A stretch of 64,000 nucleotides of DNA from Darksidea phi (taxonomy: Eukaryota; Ascomycota; Dothideomycetes; Pleosporales; Lentitheciaceae), in the NCBI GenBank assembly GCA_030770425.1, contig JASJFT010000243.1, positions 1-64,000 on the forward strand, written 5' to 3'. The position numbers and the translations under genes were made by a program. Positions 39,169 to 52,004 of this stretch are shown here, piece by piece (the first letter of the stretch is position 1; the number at the start of each line of letters is the position of its first letter). The notes beneath the pieces were generated by a model. The model did not search any database, was not told the DNA's origin, and saw only the letters and a list, made by a program, of their open reading frames with translations.

Positions 39169-40791
39169 TTAGTAACTTTTTTTTATTTAGTATTAATATT
39201 CTATTTAAACTTTCTATATAAGTCTTAATCTTATTTCTTTCTATCTTATCTTCGTATAAAACTAATTACTAATCTTATTTACTAACGTTATATCTATTAG
39301 TAATAGCTATTAGCTCTTTTAATAGTATAATTAGGCTATTAACGAATTAGATATAGCCTTAACTAGGTTTAATTATTAGATATTTACTAATTTATTTATT
39401 AATAAAGCTCTATAAATAGGGTTAGTATAGGTTTTCTTTATATAAAGAAGAAATCTATTTATACTATATTATATAGTATTATATAATAGGATTTTAATTA
39501 CTAATTTAACTAATTATAGAATAAAAAGTATTTATCTATAGATTAGAATTAAATAATTAAGTATTTATATAAGGGGTAGTAAGAATAGTTTTATAATATC
39601 TCTTTTTATATAAAAAGAAAGTAAAAGTAGAATTAAATTATATAAAAGAAGAGTAATTTATAGATTATATTTTTATTTATAATAAATAAATAGCTTAAGG
39701 AATTAAATAAATAAATTAAGAAAGATAAGTAAATAAATTAAAAGAAGTAAGTAAATAGATTAAGATAAATAATAGCTATAAATAGGAAGATAATCTCTTC
39801 TTCTATAATTTTTCTTTCTTAAATCTAAATCTTATTATTCTTTATATAATTTATTCCTTTTAGTTTAACTTCTTTCTCTTTTTATATAAATACTAATTTC
39901 TAATAAATCTTTAAAAAATTTTAAAATACGAAATTTCTTTATATAAAATAGCCCTTATTTTTACTTAAGCTACTAGTACTACTAATATAAATATTAACGC
40001 TTCTAGTACCTCTTTTTAAGATTTTATTATATATTCTATACTAATATATCTTTTTATTTTTCTATCTATTAGATAGCTAAATAGTAGAGCCTTTATATAA
40101 GACCTCTATATTAATATAAATATTTCTTCTCTTTTTTATATAAAGACTTTTAATAATTTATAAAAAAAAAAAGAGTTATAATAATAATAAATTTATATAA
40201 TATTAAGTTATAAGTAATCTAAAATATAAATATTTAAGAGTTTATTATAAAAATTATATAAAAAGAGAAGTACTTTTATATAGTACTTATATAAAGTTAT
40301 AGTATAATTTCTACTACTTTTTATTAAAAGTATTATAGTTATATAATAAGAGGCTTTAAGCTTTTTATTAAATATAATATAATATTTAACTTCTAGAATA
40401 GTATCTATACTTTATATATATAATAGTTATTTAAAATTTAATATAACTACTATACCTAGTAGATATAAATATTAAGGAAGAAGAGATAAAGAGATAGAAA
40501 AAAGTAAAAGAGAGGTAAAGAGAAATAAAGAGAAGGATTTTCTTTATTTTTTCTTTATATTTCTTTTATAATTAATTAGAATAAGTAAAAAAAGTTTATA
40601 CTTTTTTATAAAAATAGATATACTTTATATAAACTATAATAATAGAGAAAAGATAAAAGAAAAATAGCTAAGTATAGGAATTAAAGTTATTTATATAAAA
40701 GAGAGGTTTTTATATAATTATAAAGTAGAAACTACCTCTTATTATTAAAGAAAAGGAATATTATTATATAAAAGTTTAAGTATATACTAAG

Positions 40792-41181
40792 AAGATTAAG
40801 AATCCTATTAGATATTCTAAAAAATAAAAAGGAAAGAAGAAGAAGAGTCTTATTAAAAGTCCTTATTATTCTTAAGACTTAGTTCTCTCTTAATATTATT
40901 ATATATATTACTAATTAGTATTAAAAATAGTTAAAATAGTAGCTATATAGATAGAATAAAGACTAAAGTTTTTATATAGAATAGAGAGGTTTATATAGTA
41001 GATTAGTTAGAATTACTTTATACTATATTAAGATAGTATTATATAAATATCTAGATATATATTCTAAAGACTAAGAACCCTTATAGATATTCTAAAGAGA
41101 AGAAGAAGAAGAAGGGAAAGAATCTTATTAAATATCCTTCTTATTCTTTTTAGAGCTTAGTTCTTTCTTAGTAGTATTATA
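40792..41181 (+). repeat. Pair of about 115-bp imperfect direct repeats
   Basis: 40,792-40,910 and 41,067-41,181 share AAGAYTAAGAAYCC, GATATTCTAAA, a GA-rich stretch, TCTTATTAAA and TTAGTTCTYTCTTA in order. They differ by transitions and small gaps. Confidence 0.65.
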
Positions 41182-41767
41182 CGAGGTATATATTAAAAGT
41201 CTTTAAAATTTTAACTTAATCTTTTTAATACTAAAGTTTTATTATATAATATTATATAATTTTTATAATTAAGTAGTCTTAAAATCTAATATAAAAAATA
41301 TACCTCGTTCTTAAAGAAGACTCTTAAATTCTTTCTTAAATATATAATTTATATAATTTTAATAACTAATAATTTAATCTTAGAAGTTTTTAAAAAAAAA
41401 TTATATAAAAGTTTATTCTATTATACTTATTATATATAGGTTAGTAAGAATATATCTAGTAAATAAATTTAGTTAAATAATATCTTCTTTTAAGTTAATA
41501 ATAATATTATTAAGGTTAATCCTATTAGTCTAATATCTAGAATTAACTTCTCTTTATAGTATCTCTATTAGAATATATATATTCTAAGAGTATTCGTTAT
41601 ATAGAATATTATCTTATTTAGTTATTAATCTATTCTTTATATACGTCGATAGTAGTAATAAAGAATAAATAGCTTATTTTATTATTATAACTTATTTAAT
41701 TAATATTACTTTTACGTTTATATAATAGTTAGAAGTAGAAATAAATAGATAAATTATAAACTTTCTT

Positions 41768-41913
41768 TTATATAATAATAGTTAAAGTAGATTATTATTT
41801 TATTTAAGTAATATATAGATATAGAATCGTAGATTTATATTTATATAATAATAATTAAAGTAGATTACTATTATATTTAAATAATATATAGATATAGAAT
41901 TATAGACTTATAT
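41768..41913 (+). repeat. Tandem duplication, two 73-bp units
   Basis: Units begin TTATATAATAATARTTAAAG at 41,768 and 41,841, and both contain AATATATAGATATAGAAT. Differences are mostly transitions. Confidence 0.8.
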
Positions 41914-42226
41914 TTATACGATATAGATTAGTATAGTAGCTATACTATTATATTCTTATTATATAAAAGTAGATAGTATTTTTATTAATTTATTAGCTAT
42001 CTATCTTTATATAAAAGAAGTTAATCTCCTTTTTTATATAAATATATAGAATAGAGTTAGTATATAGTACTTATTAACTTTATCTTTACTCTTTATATAG
42101 AATAGAAATAAAATAGAGTCTAGAATAGTTTAAAAGATTTCTATCTTTACTCTTACTAATTTATAGTTTTACTATATAGGTTAAAAGCTTATTATAGTAA
42201 TTTAGTAGCTTCTATTATTTAATTAT

Positions 42227-42518
42227 TAATTAGTATTAAATAGTCTATAGTTTATAAATAGATTATAGAGATTTAATTAAGTAAATAGCTAAAGTATATA
42301 TATATACGTACGAAATAGAAATAATAAAATAATTTAATTTAAATAATAATCTATAACTATTTAAAAGAACTTTAGATAGAAATCTCTTTTTATTTAAAAG
42401 AATTATATAAAGCTCTATATATAGTAAATTACTAAGAAGATAATTTATATATATAAATTCTATATAATTATATATAATTAAATATATAAGATTAGTATTA
42501 GAACTTAGTAAATAAATA
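42227..42518 (+). repeat. Direct repeat H, right copy (about 292 bp)
   Basis: This is the partner of 38,895-39,168. It has about 18 extra bases near 42,245, where a CTATAG...ATTATAG segment is partly duplicated. Confidence 0.75.
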
Positions 42519-45488
42519 ATTAGCTTATTTATTTATCTTCTCTTTTATTAAGAATATAATATAGAAGCTATTATTATATATAATAAGTATTTCTCTTATA
42601 TCTAGTACTATTTCTTCTACTCTAGTTATTATTTTATATCTCTAGTCTAGTATTTTATACTAGCTATATAGAGGAATATCTAGGTCTATTATAATTTATT
42701 TCTATAACTACTACTAAGATAGAACTTACTTTAGATATTTATATAGTATATATAAGATCTATATATTATATAGTCTTATTATTTATAATAATACTTATAT
42801 TATAGCTAGCTATTCTATTATAGCTCGTAGATATAGTAGATTATTACTTTTATATAATATTATAGTAGATTATTACTACTATTATTACTATACTTAAATT
42901 AATTATCTAAATATATTTTATAAAGGTATATAGCTTAGACCGTTATATAAACTCTTTTATATAATATTCTATTATATACTCTTATTTAGTCTTACTAAGT
43001 AATTAAATATAGGAAAGAACTAGTATACTATAATAATTTCTACTACGTTAATACTAAGTAACTATTATAAAATACTAATAATTATTTCTCTTCTTCTCTC
43101 TACTATCTTTTAAATTTATATATATAAATTAAATAGCCTCTATTAATCTTATTCTATATTACTAACTTCTTCTTTACTTTAGTCCTTTATTATTTTATTA
43201 CTTTTATCTTTATCTCTTTAATCTTCTTTATATCTTAAAAACTATAGATAGCTTAAAGTATCTTCGTTATATATTCTATACTCTTCTTCGTTTAAAAATC
43301 CCTCTCTAGAAAATTTACTACTTTATTATTCTATTAAACCCTAAAATTCTTAGTAAGCTAGCTTAGTCTTAATAGTTACTATCTAAGAAAGTTCTTTTTA
43401 TTATTCTTATCTACCTTAATATATATTAAGCGAATATTAAGCTAATAAACCTATACTATTTATAGTATATTTAGTAGGTATATAAACTAATTCTCTATAT
43501 ATATAAGCTATAGCTCTATAATTATAAGCTTATTATATTCTTTCTTCTAGAAGATATAATTATAATTAATAATATTATTAAGTTTATAGTTTAGATATTT
43601 TTAGATATAAATATAGATATAAATATAAACTTAGATAATATTATTATAGAGAATAGTACTACGTATAAATATACCTATAGATTAAAATAAAATAAAGTAA
43701 TAATCTATAAAGATAATATAGAAAGTTATCTTATATTTAAAGAGTAAGATAGACTTAAGAAAGAAGTAAAGGGAATACTTAGTATTCTTATATATAGACT
43801 CTTAATACCTAGCTATTTTATAGAAATATCCTATAGCTACCAGTTCTAATCGGAGCTTAGCGGTTCTACTATTTAGTCTTCGAGATAATCTAAGTAGTAT
43901 ATAATAATTATATATCTAAAGAACTATTATATCTATTTATATTATTAAATATATAAATTATATAAAATAATATAATTAATACTTTTATATAACTTGGGTA
44001 GAGGGCTATACTTATTTATATAATTTTTAGATTTTAGCTTTATACCCTTATATATTAAAAAATAATAATAATAAAGGTATATAGTTATAGATATATTAGA
44101 TATTTATTAATAAAGATATACTACTATTATATAATATAGATATAATAGTTAATTCTATATTTTTCTATTAAGAGAAGTCTTATAATAGTTATAAGATTTA
44201 TTATAGAAAATCTATTATATAGAGTAAATCTAGTAATTACTCTTATTTATATTACTTATTAGCTACTATTTATTATAAAACTAGTAGAATTAATACTAGT
44301 CTTATAACTTTACTTAATAAGAATATAATAAGGTTTAAGAAGTTTATAATTATAGTATTTAAACTATATAATATATATCTAAAATATAGATTATTTATTA
44401 TTTTCTATTCTTTATATAATTCTATAGATCTTATTTACTTATTTCTTATCTATATCTTCTTAAGCTATATTATAGTCCTTTATAATTTATTTAATTCTTT
44501 TTTAAGATTAGATAACTTTATTTAATAAAGGCTATATAAGAAAAAATTATATACTAACTTATTATAGATAAGATTTATTAAAGATATCTAATAAGAGAAC
44601 GACGTTTATAATATTAGTAGTAGGAGTACTAGTTTTAATATAGTATCTTCTCTTTAAGTATTTAAGCTAGCTAGTATATTTCTTATAAAACTATCGATTT
44701 TTTTTTCTAATATTAATCTAATACTATTTATAAGATTTTATAAAATCCTTATCTAAGTATTTATAAAGCTAGTAAGATTAAACTATATAAGATCTTATAC
44801 TATAACTTATTTAATCCTTTATTACTATCGTTTAATAGAATTTCTAATTAATAATAATATCTTTTTATAAACTATTTATAGATATAACTTAGATTTAGAT
44901 ATATTAATTACTATATATTTATCTACTATTATTTATTTATCTTAATAAACTCTTTTTAGTTCTTATCTTCTTTAAATATCTTCGAATATTTTAATACTAT
45001 TATAAATATTATCTTATATAGACTAGATATATTAGACTTATTTTATTAATAGTTTAGTATATAGCTTACTATAAGATCTTCTTTAGAAATTTTATACTAA
45101 AAAGTCTAAGTCTTTAAAATAATTCTAGTATATTATAATAGATAGACTATTATATCTAAGATATTTCTACTTCTTCTTTAGAGTTATTATATAGCTATTA
45201 TTCTTCTTCTATATAATTAGCTATATATACGACTTATAGTAGAATAGACTATTTAATCCTTATTATTAATAGCTTTTTTAACTTATTTTTATATTAAAAG
45301 AGTATAGAGATTAATTATAAAGTAGAATATAAGATAAAAGAATTAGTATTAGTTATAAAGATAGTTCTTTATTATTTAAAAGATTAGTCTACTAAAGATA
45401 GTTAGTCTAAATTAATAAATCGCTTAGTATCTTTAATAGTAGGTTATTAGATTTCTAAGATAGAATTCTTATATAATATAGTTATTAG

Positions 45489-45756
45489 TATAAGACCCTA
45501 GGACTAAGTATAATTAACTAGGAGTTATAATAGCTAAGATAGCCTTCTAATTAACTAATAGTAGAATTAGTATATTAAAGCTATTCTAAGATAATACTAT
45601 AAGGGTATAAGAACGGGGGGTTCTTATATCCGAATAGGACTTAGCGCGCTAAATAAGCTAACTATCTATTAGACTAATCCTCGGGATTACCTAATCTACT
45701 AATCGAAATAGAAAATAAGTAAAATAACTAGGTTATCTAGGGAATAGGCTATAATA
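45489..45756 (-). repeat. Element G 3' LTR (268 bp)
   Basis: It is gap-free against 59,537-59,804. Both carry the motif AGAACGGGGGGTT in mid-LTR. Confidence 0.95.
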
Positions 45757-46187
45757 TTATCTTCTTTCTAGAATAAGACCTTATCCTTAAGGGCCTAGTA
45801 AACGAATAATCGAGAAAAAACGCTTCTAGGGGGGGGGAGAAAGGGAGAGAGATAGAAGGGACTAGATAGATACCTATATCTATTACTTTCTATTCGAAAA
45901 ATAATTTAACTAATACCCTCTAGATTATTCTTAAAGTATATTAATATTATATAGCCTTACGTATATCTATTTATTTTACTATATAAATTACTATCTAAAA
46001 ATTTTTTTTTTAATATATATACTACGTAATACGCTTAGTATATCTAAAGAATATTATAGAATATATAAGAGAATACTAATAATTTAATTTTCTATATTAT
46101 CTAGAAGTTATATACGCGTAGCTCTATTAAAGAATAAGACTTACTCCTCCTATATTTTTATCTATAGTAAAGTAAGACTATAGGGGG

Positions 46188-46411
46188 GTACTTTAAGCTT
46201 AGAAGTAGTTACTATAGACTCTAGATATTATACTATCTATTTTAGCGGGCTATAAAGAAGAGATACTTTATACTTAAAGGTAATTACTATAAGCTCTAGA
46301 TTATATACTACTCGTTTTAACGGGCTATAGAAGAAAGATACTCTAAGTCTAGAAGTAACTATTCTAAGCTCTAGGTATTATACTACCTATTTTAGTAGGC
46401 TATAGAGGGTA
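46188..46411 (-). repeat. Three tandem 74-75-bp units in the 3' region of element G
   Basis: Units begin GTACTTTAAG (46,188), GATACTTTATAC (46,262) and GATACTCTAAG (46,337). Each contains a GAAGTAGTTACTATAGACTC-like core and ends near TTTTARYGGGCTATA. They lie between pol and the 3' LTR. Confidence 0.85.
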
Positions 46412-46419
46412 GGAACCTA

Positions 46420-49400
46420 TACTTAGTATCGACGATTTTTCTAGGTTCCTATCTTAACTAGTACCTCGTCTTTTAACTAGGAGCTAAGGAACTTATCTTA
46501 TAATACGGCTTCTAACTACTAGACTAGCTATTTAGGTAGATCTAGCTTATTAGGGTACTTATTATAGAACTCTTTTACTTTTTAGACTATATTTATAAAA
46601 TTACTTATTAGATAATAGATTAGGTCCGGGTTATAGCCTATTTATTCTATTTAATAGTAGAGCTTACTATAAACGATTCGGTTATTAAGAATATAAACTA
46701 CTAGCTACTTAGAATACTCGTTTACTTCTATAGCTAGTTCTTTAAAGAGTACTTAACTAGATAATAGATCTTATATAGCTTTATATAATCTATCTATATA
46801 GAAAATATTATATATCTTTATATAAGAGGGTAACTAGACTATATAAAAGCTATATCTTTAGCTAATAATAAAATAGAATTCGTATATCTACTAGTTTAAT
46901 TTTAGACTTAGTCTTAAGGTAGTAAATTTCTTAGGTATAATATAGACTTAATCTTCTACGTAGAAATCTAGGGGGTAGTATTTTTTATTAACTTATTAGC
47001 TTTAGGCTTTCTAAACTACTATAATATTAGCTTAGATATAGTCGCGAATCTATTAGACTATATTAGTTTAGATTTTTACGAACTCTTAGACTACTTATAT
47101 AGTTATATTATCTAGTAATTTAGAGAATTTATAAACGTATTCTTATTAGTCTTAATAGTAATAAGTCTTATAGCCGAATTTAATCTTAAATAAAGAGAAT
47201 TCTATTATATTATATAAAAGAATTACCTAGATTTAGTCTATACTAGGTAGAAGGTTAGACTAGTTATTCTAATAGAAGTTTATAAAGGGGCGTAATTATT
47301 AGTCTAGCTATTAATTAAAAACTTTTATATTATTATTAGTTTATAGATAATAGATTATAGATAATAACTAGTTAATTTCTATAAGTCTATATAATTCTTT
47401 TATAAAATCTAATATAAACTATAGACTTCGATTTAAGATTATAATATATAGAAGACTAAAGACTTACTATATATATATATAGTAGAGAGTAGCTATATCT
47501 TTAATAATAGTAGTCTTAAAGTAGAGTAATAAGAAAGTATATTTTAATAATCTATATATTACTATAAATATATTATTATATCCCTTATAGTCCTTTAGAA
47601 AGCTTTTAAAGTTTATAAAAATATCTTTCTATACCCTCTTAGATATAGGAAGTAGTTTAAGAAGATCTAGAATCTTATCTTAAGACTTATAACTCTATTA
47701 GTACTACTTATAGTTCCTTATATAATATTTTATATCCTTATTTATTATATTCTAGTAGTATAGGTCTCTTAGGAGTCTAATAGTTTTCTTTATATCTAGA
47801 TAAGTAGTAATCTATATAGTATATACTACTTAAATAAAATAGATCTTAAAGAACTCTACTTTAGGTACTATTAACTTCTCTTTTTAGAGGAGGAGCCTAA
47901 ATAGGGTTAGAGATAGATACTTATATTCTTAATAAACTAATTCTTACTCTAGTTTAAGTATAGTATATATATAATTTTCGTAAAGTATATAATTAAGAAG
48001 TAGATAAGAATAAATTTTAGTTTTATACTTAGAATTCTAAATATTAGTAGTAGCTATTAAGATAGCTATTATAGTAGAGGTCTATCTAAAAGAAATAAAG
48101 ATATAAGTTCTAATAGCTTTATCTTTTTTCTTTTAAGTTTTTAACTTCTTCTATTTTTAAGAGAGAGTATCTATAATAATATTAGTAGTCTTAGAATAAT
48201 AATAAATAGTATAATAGTAGTCTATAAGCTTCTCGGTCTAGTAAGTCTATTATAGGATTAGTTCGTACTTAATTAAAAAATACTCTAGTACCTAGTAATT
48301 AGTAATAACTTAGAAGGGTTTATTTAATTATAATCCTATAAGCTAAGCCCTCTATTTATTTAAACCCCTTATAACTATAAATATCTCTTTATTATAGATC
48401 TTATAGTTTATTTTCGTAAACTTTATTATCTTTATAAAGTAGATTATAGATTATTAGATTTTATTATCTTAGAGCTATATAAAGGTATCTACTAGAATAC
48501 TATTACTTATATTAGTTTTTATATAGGTCCTATAGTAGAGCGAGTAATATCTTATAATAATATTCGAATATAATAATACCTTACTTTTCTTAAATATAGC
48601 TCGCTCTTTAGACTTAAAGATATAGAATTTTCCCTTTTATAGTAGTTAGATAAGCGGGCGGACTATATAACTATAGTCTTTTAGCTACTTATAATAGTAG
48701 TTATAGAAATCTAGATAAACTTATAATTCTTTTAGAGTTATAGGTTTCTCTTAGTCTTTAATAATTATTATCTTATTAAAGTCTATATAGATCCCTTTAG
48801 TACTAATAATAAAATTTAAAAACTTTACCTTAGTAATTATAAACTTACTCTTTTTAATATTAATCTATAGTCTAGTCTTCTTAAGCTTATCTAGAATTTT
48901 ACTTATATATTTCTTATACTTAAGAAGGTCTTCTAAGTAGATTAAAATATTATCTATATAGGTAGTATAAATCTTATTAATTTTATTCTTAAGTACTTAA
49001 TTAATATAGTACTAAAAGGTTATTAGTTTATTATATAGTCTAAAAGGTAGAATATAATATTTATAATTCCTATATTATATTTTAAAAGTTATAAAGTCTT
49101 CTACGTTAGGGTCTAATCTAATATAATAGAAGACTTAATATATATTTAGCTTAGTAAAGATCTTTATTTTAAAGAGTTATATTAGTATTTTCTTAATTAA
49201 GAAAATAGTTATAACGTCCTTCTTTATAACTATATTAATTTTTTAGTAGTTAACGTAGAATCTCTACTTCCCTTTTAACTTCTTAATAAATAGAATAGAT
49301 AAGGCGAAGTTAGTATTACTAGTTATAATAAAGCTCTTTTTTAGGTACTCTTCTAAGTAAGCTTTTAGTAGCTTTAGATATTTAAAGAATATATTATAAA

Positions 49401-51827
49401 AAGAGCTTATATTAAACTTATTTATATTATTCTTAAAGGTAATTTTATAATTAATATCTTCTCTTTTAGAGGATAGTTTATTTAAGTCGACTTTAAAGAA
49501 GTAGTCTAGAGTAGCTTCTATATAACCTTTATAAGGGAGCTTTCCTACTATTATATCTTATATATTCTATTCTACTAAATCTTCTATTAAGTCTTTCGAC
49601 TATCTATTTTTAATTAATAAGTTAATTTTATATAGACTAGTAGCTTCTAGTATAACTTCTTTCTTATTTATAAGCTTCTATATCTTAGAAGACTTAAGAA
49701 AATATATATCGAATTTATTACTAGCGGTCTACTCTAGTAGATTATTAGGAATAGGTATTACTTTCTTTTTTTTTCTATTATTTTTTTAATAACCTTATTA
49801 GTTTTTCTTAAATTTAGTATCTTCTAAACTACTATTAATATTATTATCTACGTTCCTTTATATTTTCTTAGAAGTAGTTTACTAGTCCTCTATTATTTAT
49901 AATAGGACTTTAGTAGGCTTATAGGTCTCCTTTTAAGAAATTATAAGAGCTTTAATAAGAATCTCTAAACTAAGTATTAAATTCTTTTTAAGTAAATAGG
50001 CCTTCTTCTATACTTTAATCTACTAATTAATTAGATTATTATAATATAAAGTATTATTCTAGTATTTCGGCTTTAGCTTCGGATCTAGCTTCCCTATAGT
50101 AGTTAGATTATATTTTATATACTTTAGGATATTATCTAGTTAGTATAAAGTCTAGTTATAATAGTTAATTAAGAACTAGATTTATTTAAAGAATTTTCTT
50201 TCGAGAATTATATTATAATACCTGAGCTTATAGAAGAGGAACTAGATAGATATATTCTTTTTTTAGATTAATAGATTAACTTAGATAGTTATATTAACTA
50301 AATAACTATATTTCCTATTAAACCTATTAAGAGGGATTAGTTTCTTTAGTTAATAGAAAATAAACTTTAGCTTTTTCTTTACTACCTTTAAATATTTAGA
50401 GTAAACTAGTAGGTATATACTAGTACTACTATCTACTAATTCCCTTAACTATATAGCTAGACTATTTATTATAAGTTAAATAGGGAGTATAAATAATTTT
50501 AAATTAATAAGCTATAGTATCTTAATAAGTTATTAATAATTAAGAGGTTTAATTACTTCTATATAGACTACTAGAGAGAAGCCCTCTTCTAGTAGCTTTT
50601 ATTTTTTAATATTATAAAGAAGACGTCGGAGTTATACTCTAAACTACTTTCTTCTTTATATAGGGAATCTAAATAAGCTTCTTTCTTAGAATTATTAGAG
50701 AAGGTAGTATTAACTTCTACTTCTATAGTATTCTATATTACTTTATATATAATATAATTAGGGTAATCTTACTATTTATTTCTTTTCCTATAATTAAAGT
50801 AATAATCTTACTTCTTATACTTTTTAAAAGAGTAGTTATAGAGCTTAGAGATATCTTTAAAGTAAATAGACTTCTTTTTTAACTTATTAGAGAAAGGTCT
50901 ACTTATAGTTAACTACTTTCTCTTAAAAATAGTTAATTAATTACTTTAGATAAATTAGGTCTTTTAGTACTAGTTATTCTTAAGTAGTATTTTATTAACT
51001 AAAGTCGTATATTTATAAAGCTTATTAAAAGTAGAATTACTATTATTAAATAAATCTATCTTATTCTTTAGCTTAAAGTAGAGCTTATCTATAAATTCTT
51101 TATTCTATTAATAGTAAAGTAGATAGACCTCTATTACTAGATACTCGAAATTCTTAATAAAATTATTAACTTCACTAAACGCGTTTATATATAGTTAGTA
51201 AAATTTAACTTTTATCTTCTTCTTTATATAGGGATCTTTATAATATTTCTTAATATATTCTAATAGATTTATATTAGATATAAAGTCTACTTCTTCTTCT
51301 TTAAAATTTAGCTATATTTAAATATAATCTTTTACTAGGCCCGCTAGTTAGGATATAATATAGACTTAGTAGATCTTAGTTATCTATTAGAGGGTTTCTT
51401 ATATATACTAGTTCTTATTAATAGTAAGTTTCTATTCTATATTATAGAGCTAGTTCTTTAGCTTAGACTCTTTATTATTCTTAAATAAGGTAGAATTAGA
51501 GTAGAACGTAGTCTTCTAGAAGCTAGAGGTTTATAAGGAGTTACTTTAGTAGTTTCTTATAATATTTTCCTCCTAAATAAGAACTTATATTCTATTATCT
51601 AAAGTAATAATTATAAACCCTAGTAAGACTAATAGGAATCTTATAGGGTAGATATTAAAATAGAGAGTAAAAGCTTTTTTTATTTTCTTTATAGTAAAGG
51701 GCGGTATATTTAATTTTAATAGATACTTATAGTAGTTCTTATTAAATAGAGAAGTCTATATTAGATTTAGAAATATAATTAGTTTAGTAATTAGCTTCTT
51801 TTATAAAAAGCTTATCTAAAAGATTAA
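46420..51827 (-). pseudogene. Ty3/gypsy pol remnant of element G
   Basis: The - strand reads TYIDNILIYLE near 48,962-48,940, the gypsy YIDDILIYS box with its second Asp now Asn. Integrase is expected at lower coordinates (about 46,500-47,700), where the - strand still has long semi-open stretches, and protease/gag C-terminus toward 51,800. Stops are TAA/TAG. One CA survivor lies near 51,174 and one TG near 50,223. The gene continues at 58,264 beyond A2. Confidence 0.8.
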
Positions 51828-52004
51828 TATTATAGTATAGATATACTAGGGTTAAGATAAAATATAAGTTATACTATAAAGGGCTAATACTAGAATAAGC
51901 GGGGGTTATATATACCTAATATAGTAAGATCTAGTAAAGGGAGCGCTATAGCTATAGATACGGTATATAATAGGTATAAATAGTTATAGATTAGTACTAT
52001 AATA
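51828..52004 (-). repeat. Element A2 3' LTR (177 bp)
   Basis: This is the partner of 58,082-58,258. Differences are transitions, with several CG in one copy against TA in the other. Confidence 0.96.

Larger units (their letters stand above)
38690..45483. other. Highly degraded AT-rich DNA between elements F and G
   Basis: CG dinucleotides are the rarest of the window here and CA/TG are nearly absent (survivors near 43,841 and 43,994). It contains a direct-repeat pair at 38,895-39,168 and 42,227-42,518, a tandem duplication at 41,768-41,913, a dispersed pair at 40,792/41,067, and a swarm of TTTATATAAA-like palindromes between 39,420 and 42,050. From about 44,650 to 45,440 a + strand frame can be followed through TAA/TAG stops, with no domain recognised. 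I cannot tell whether this stretch is old transposon, non-coding repeat or RIP-hit host DNA. Confidence 0.6.

Noticed and set aside
39420..42050. CRISPR-like array from regularly repeated palindromes
   Set aside because: Spacing is irregular, repeats are 8-12 bp, and the host is a eukaryote.
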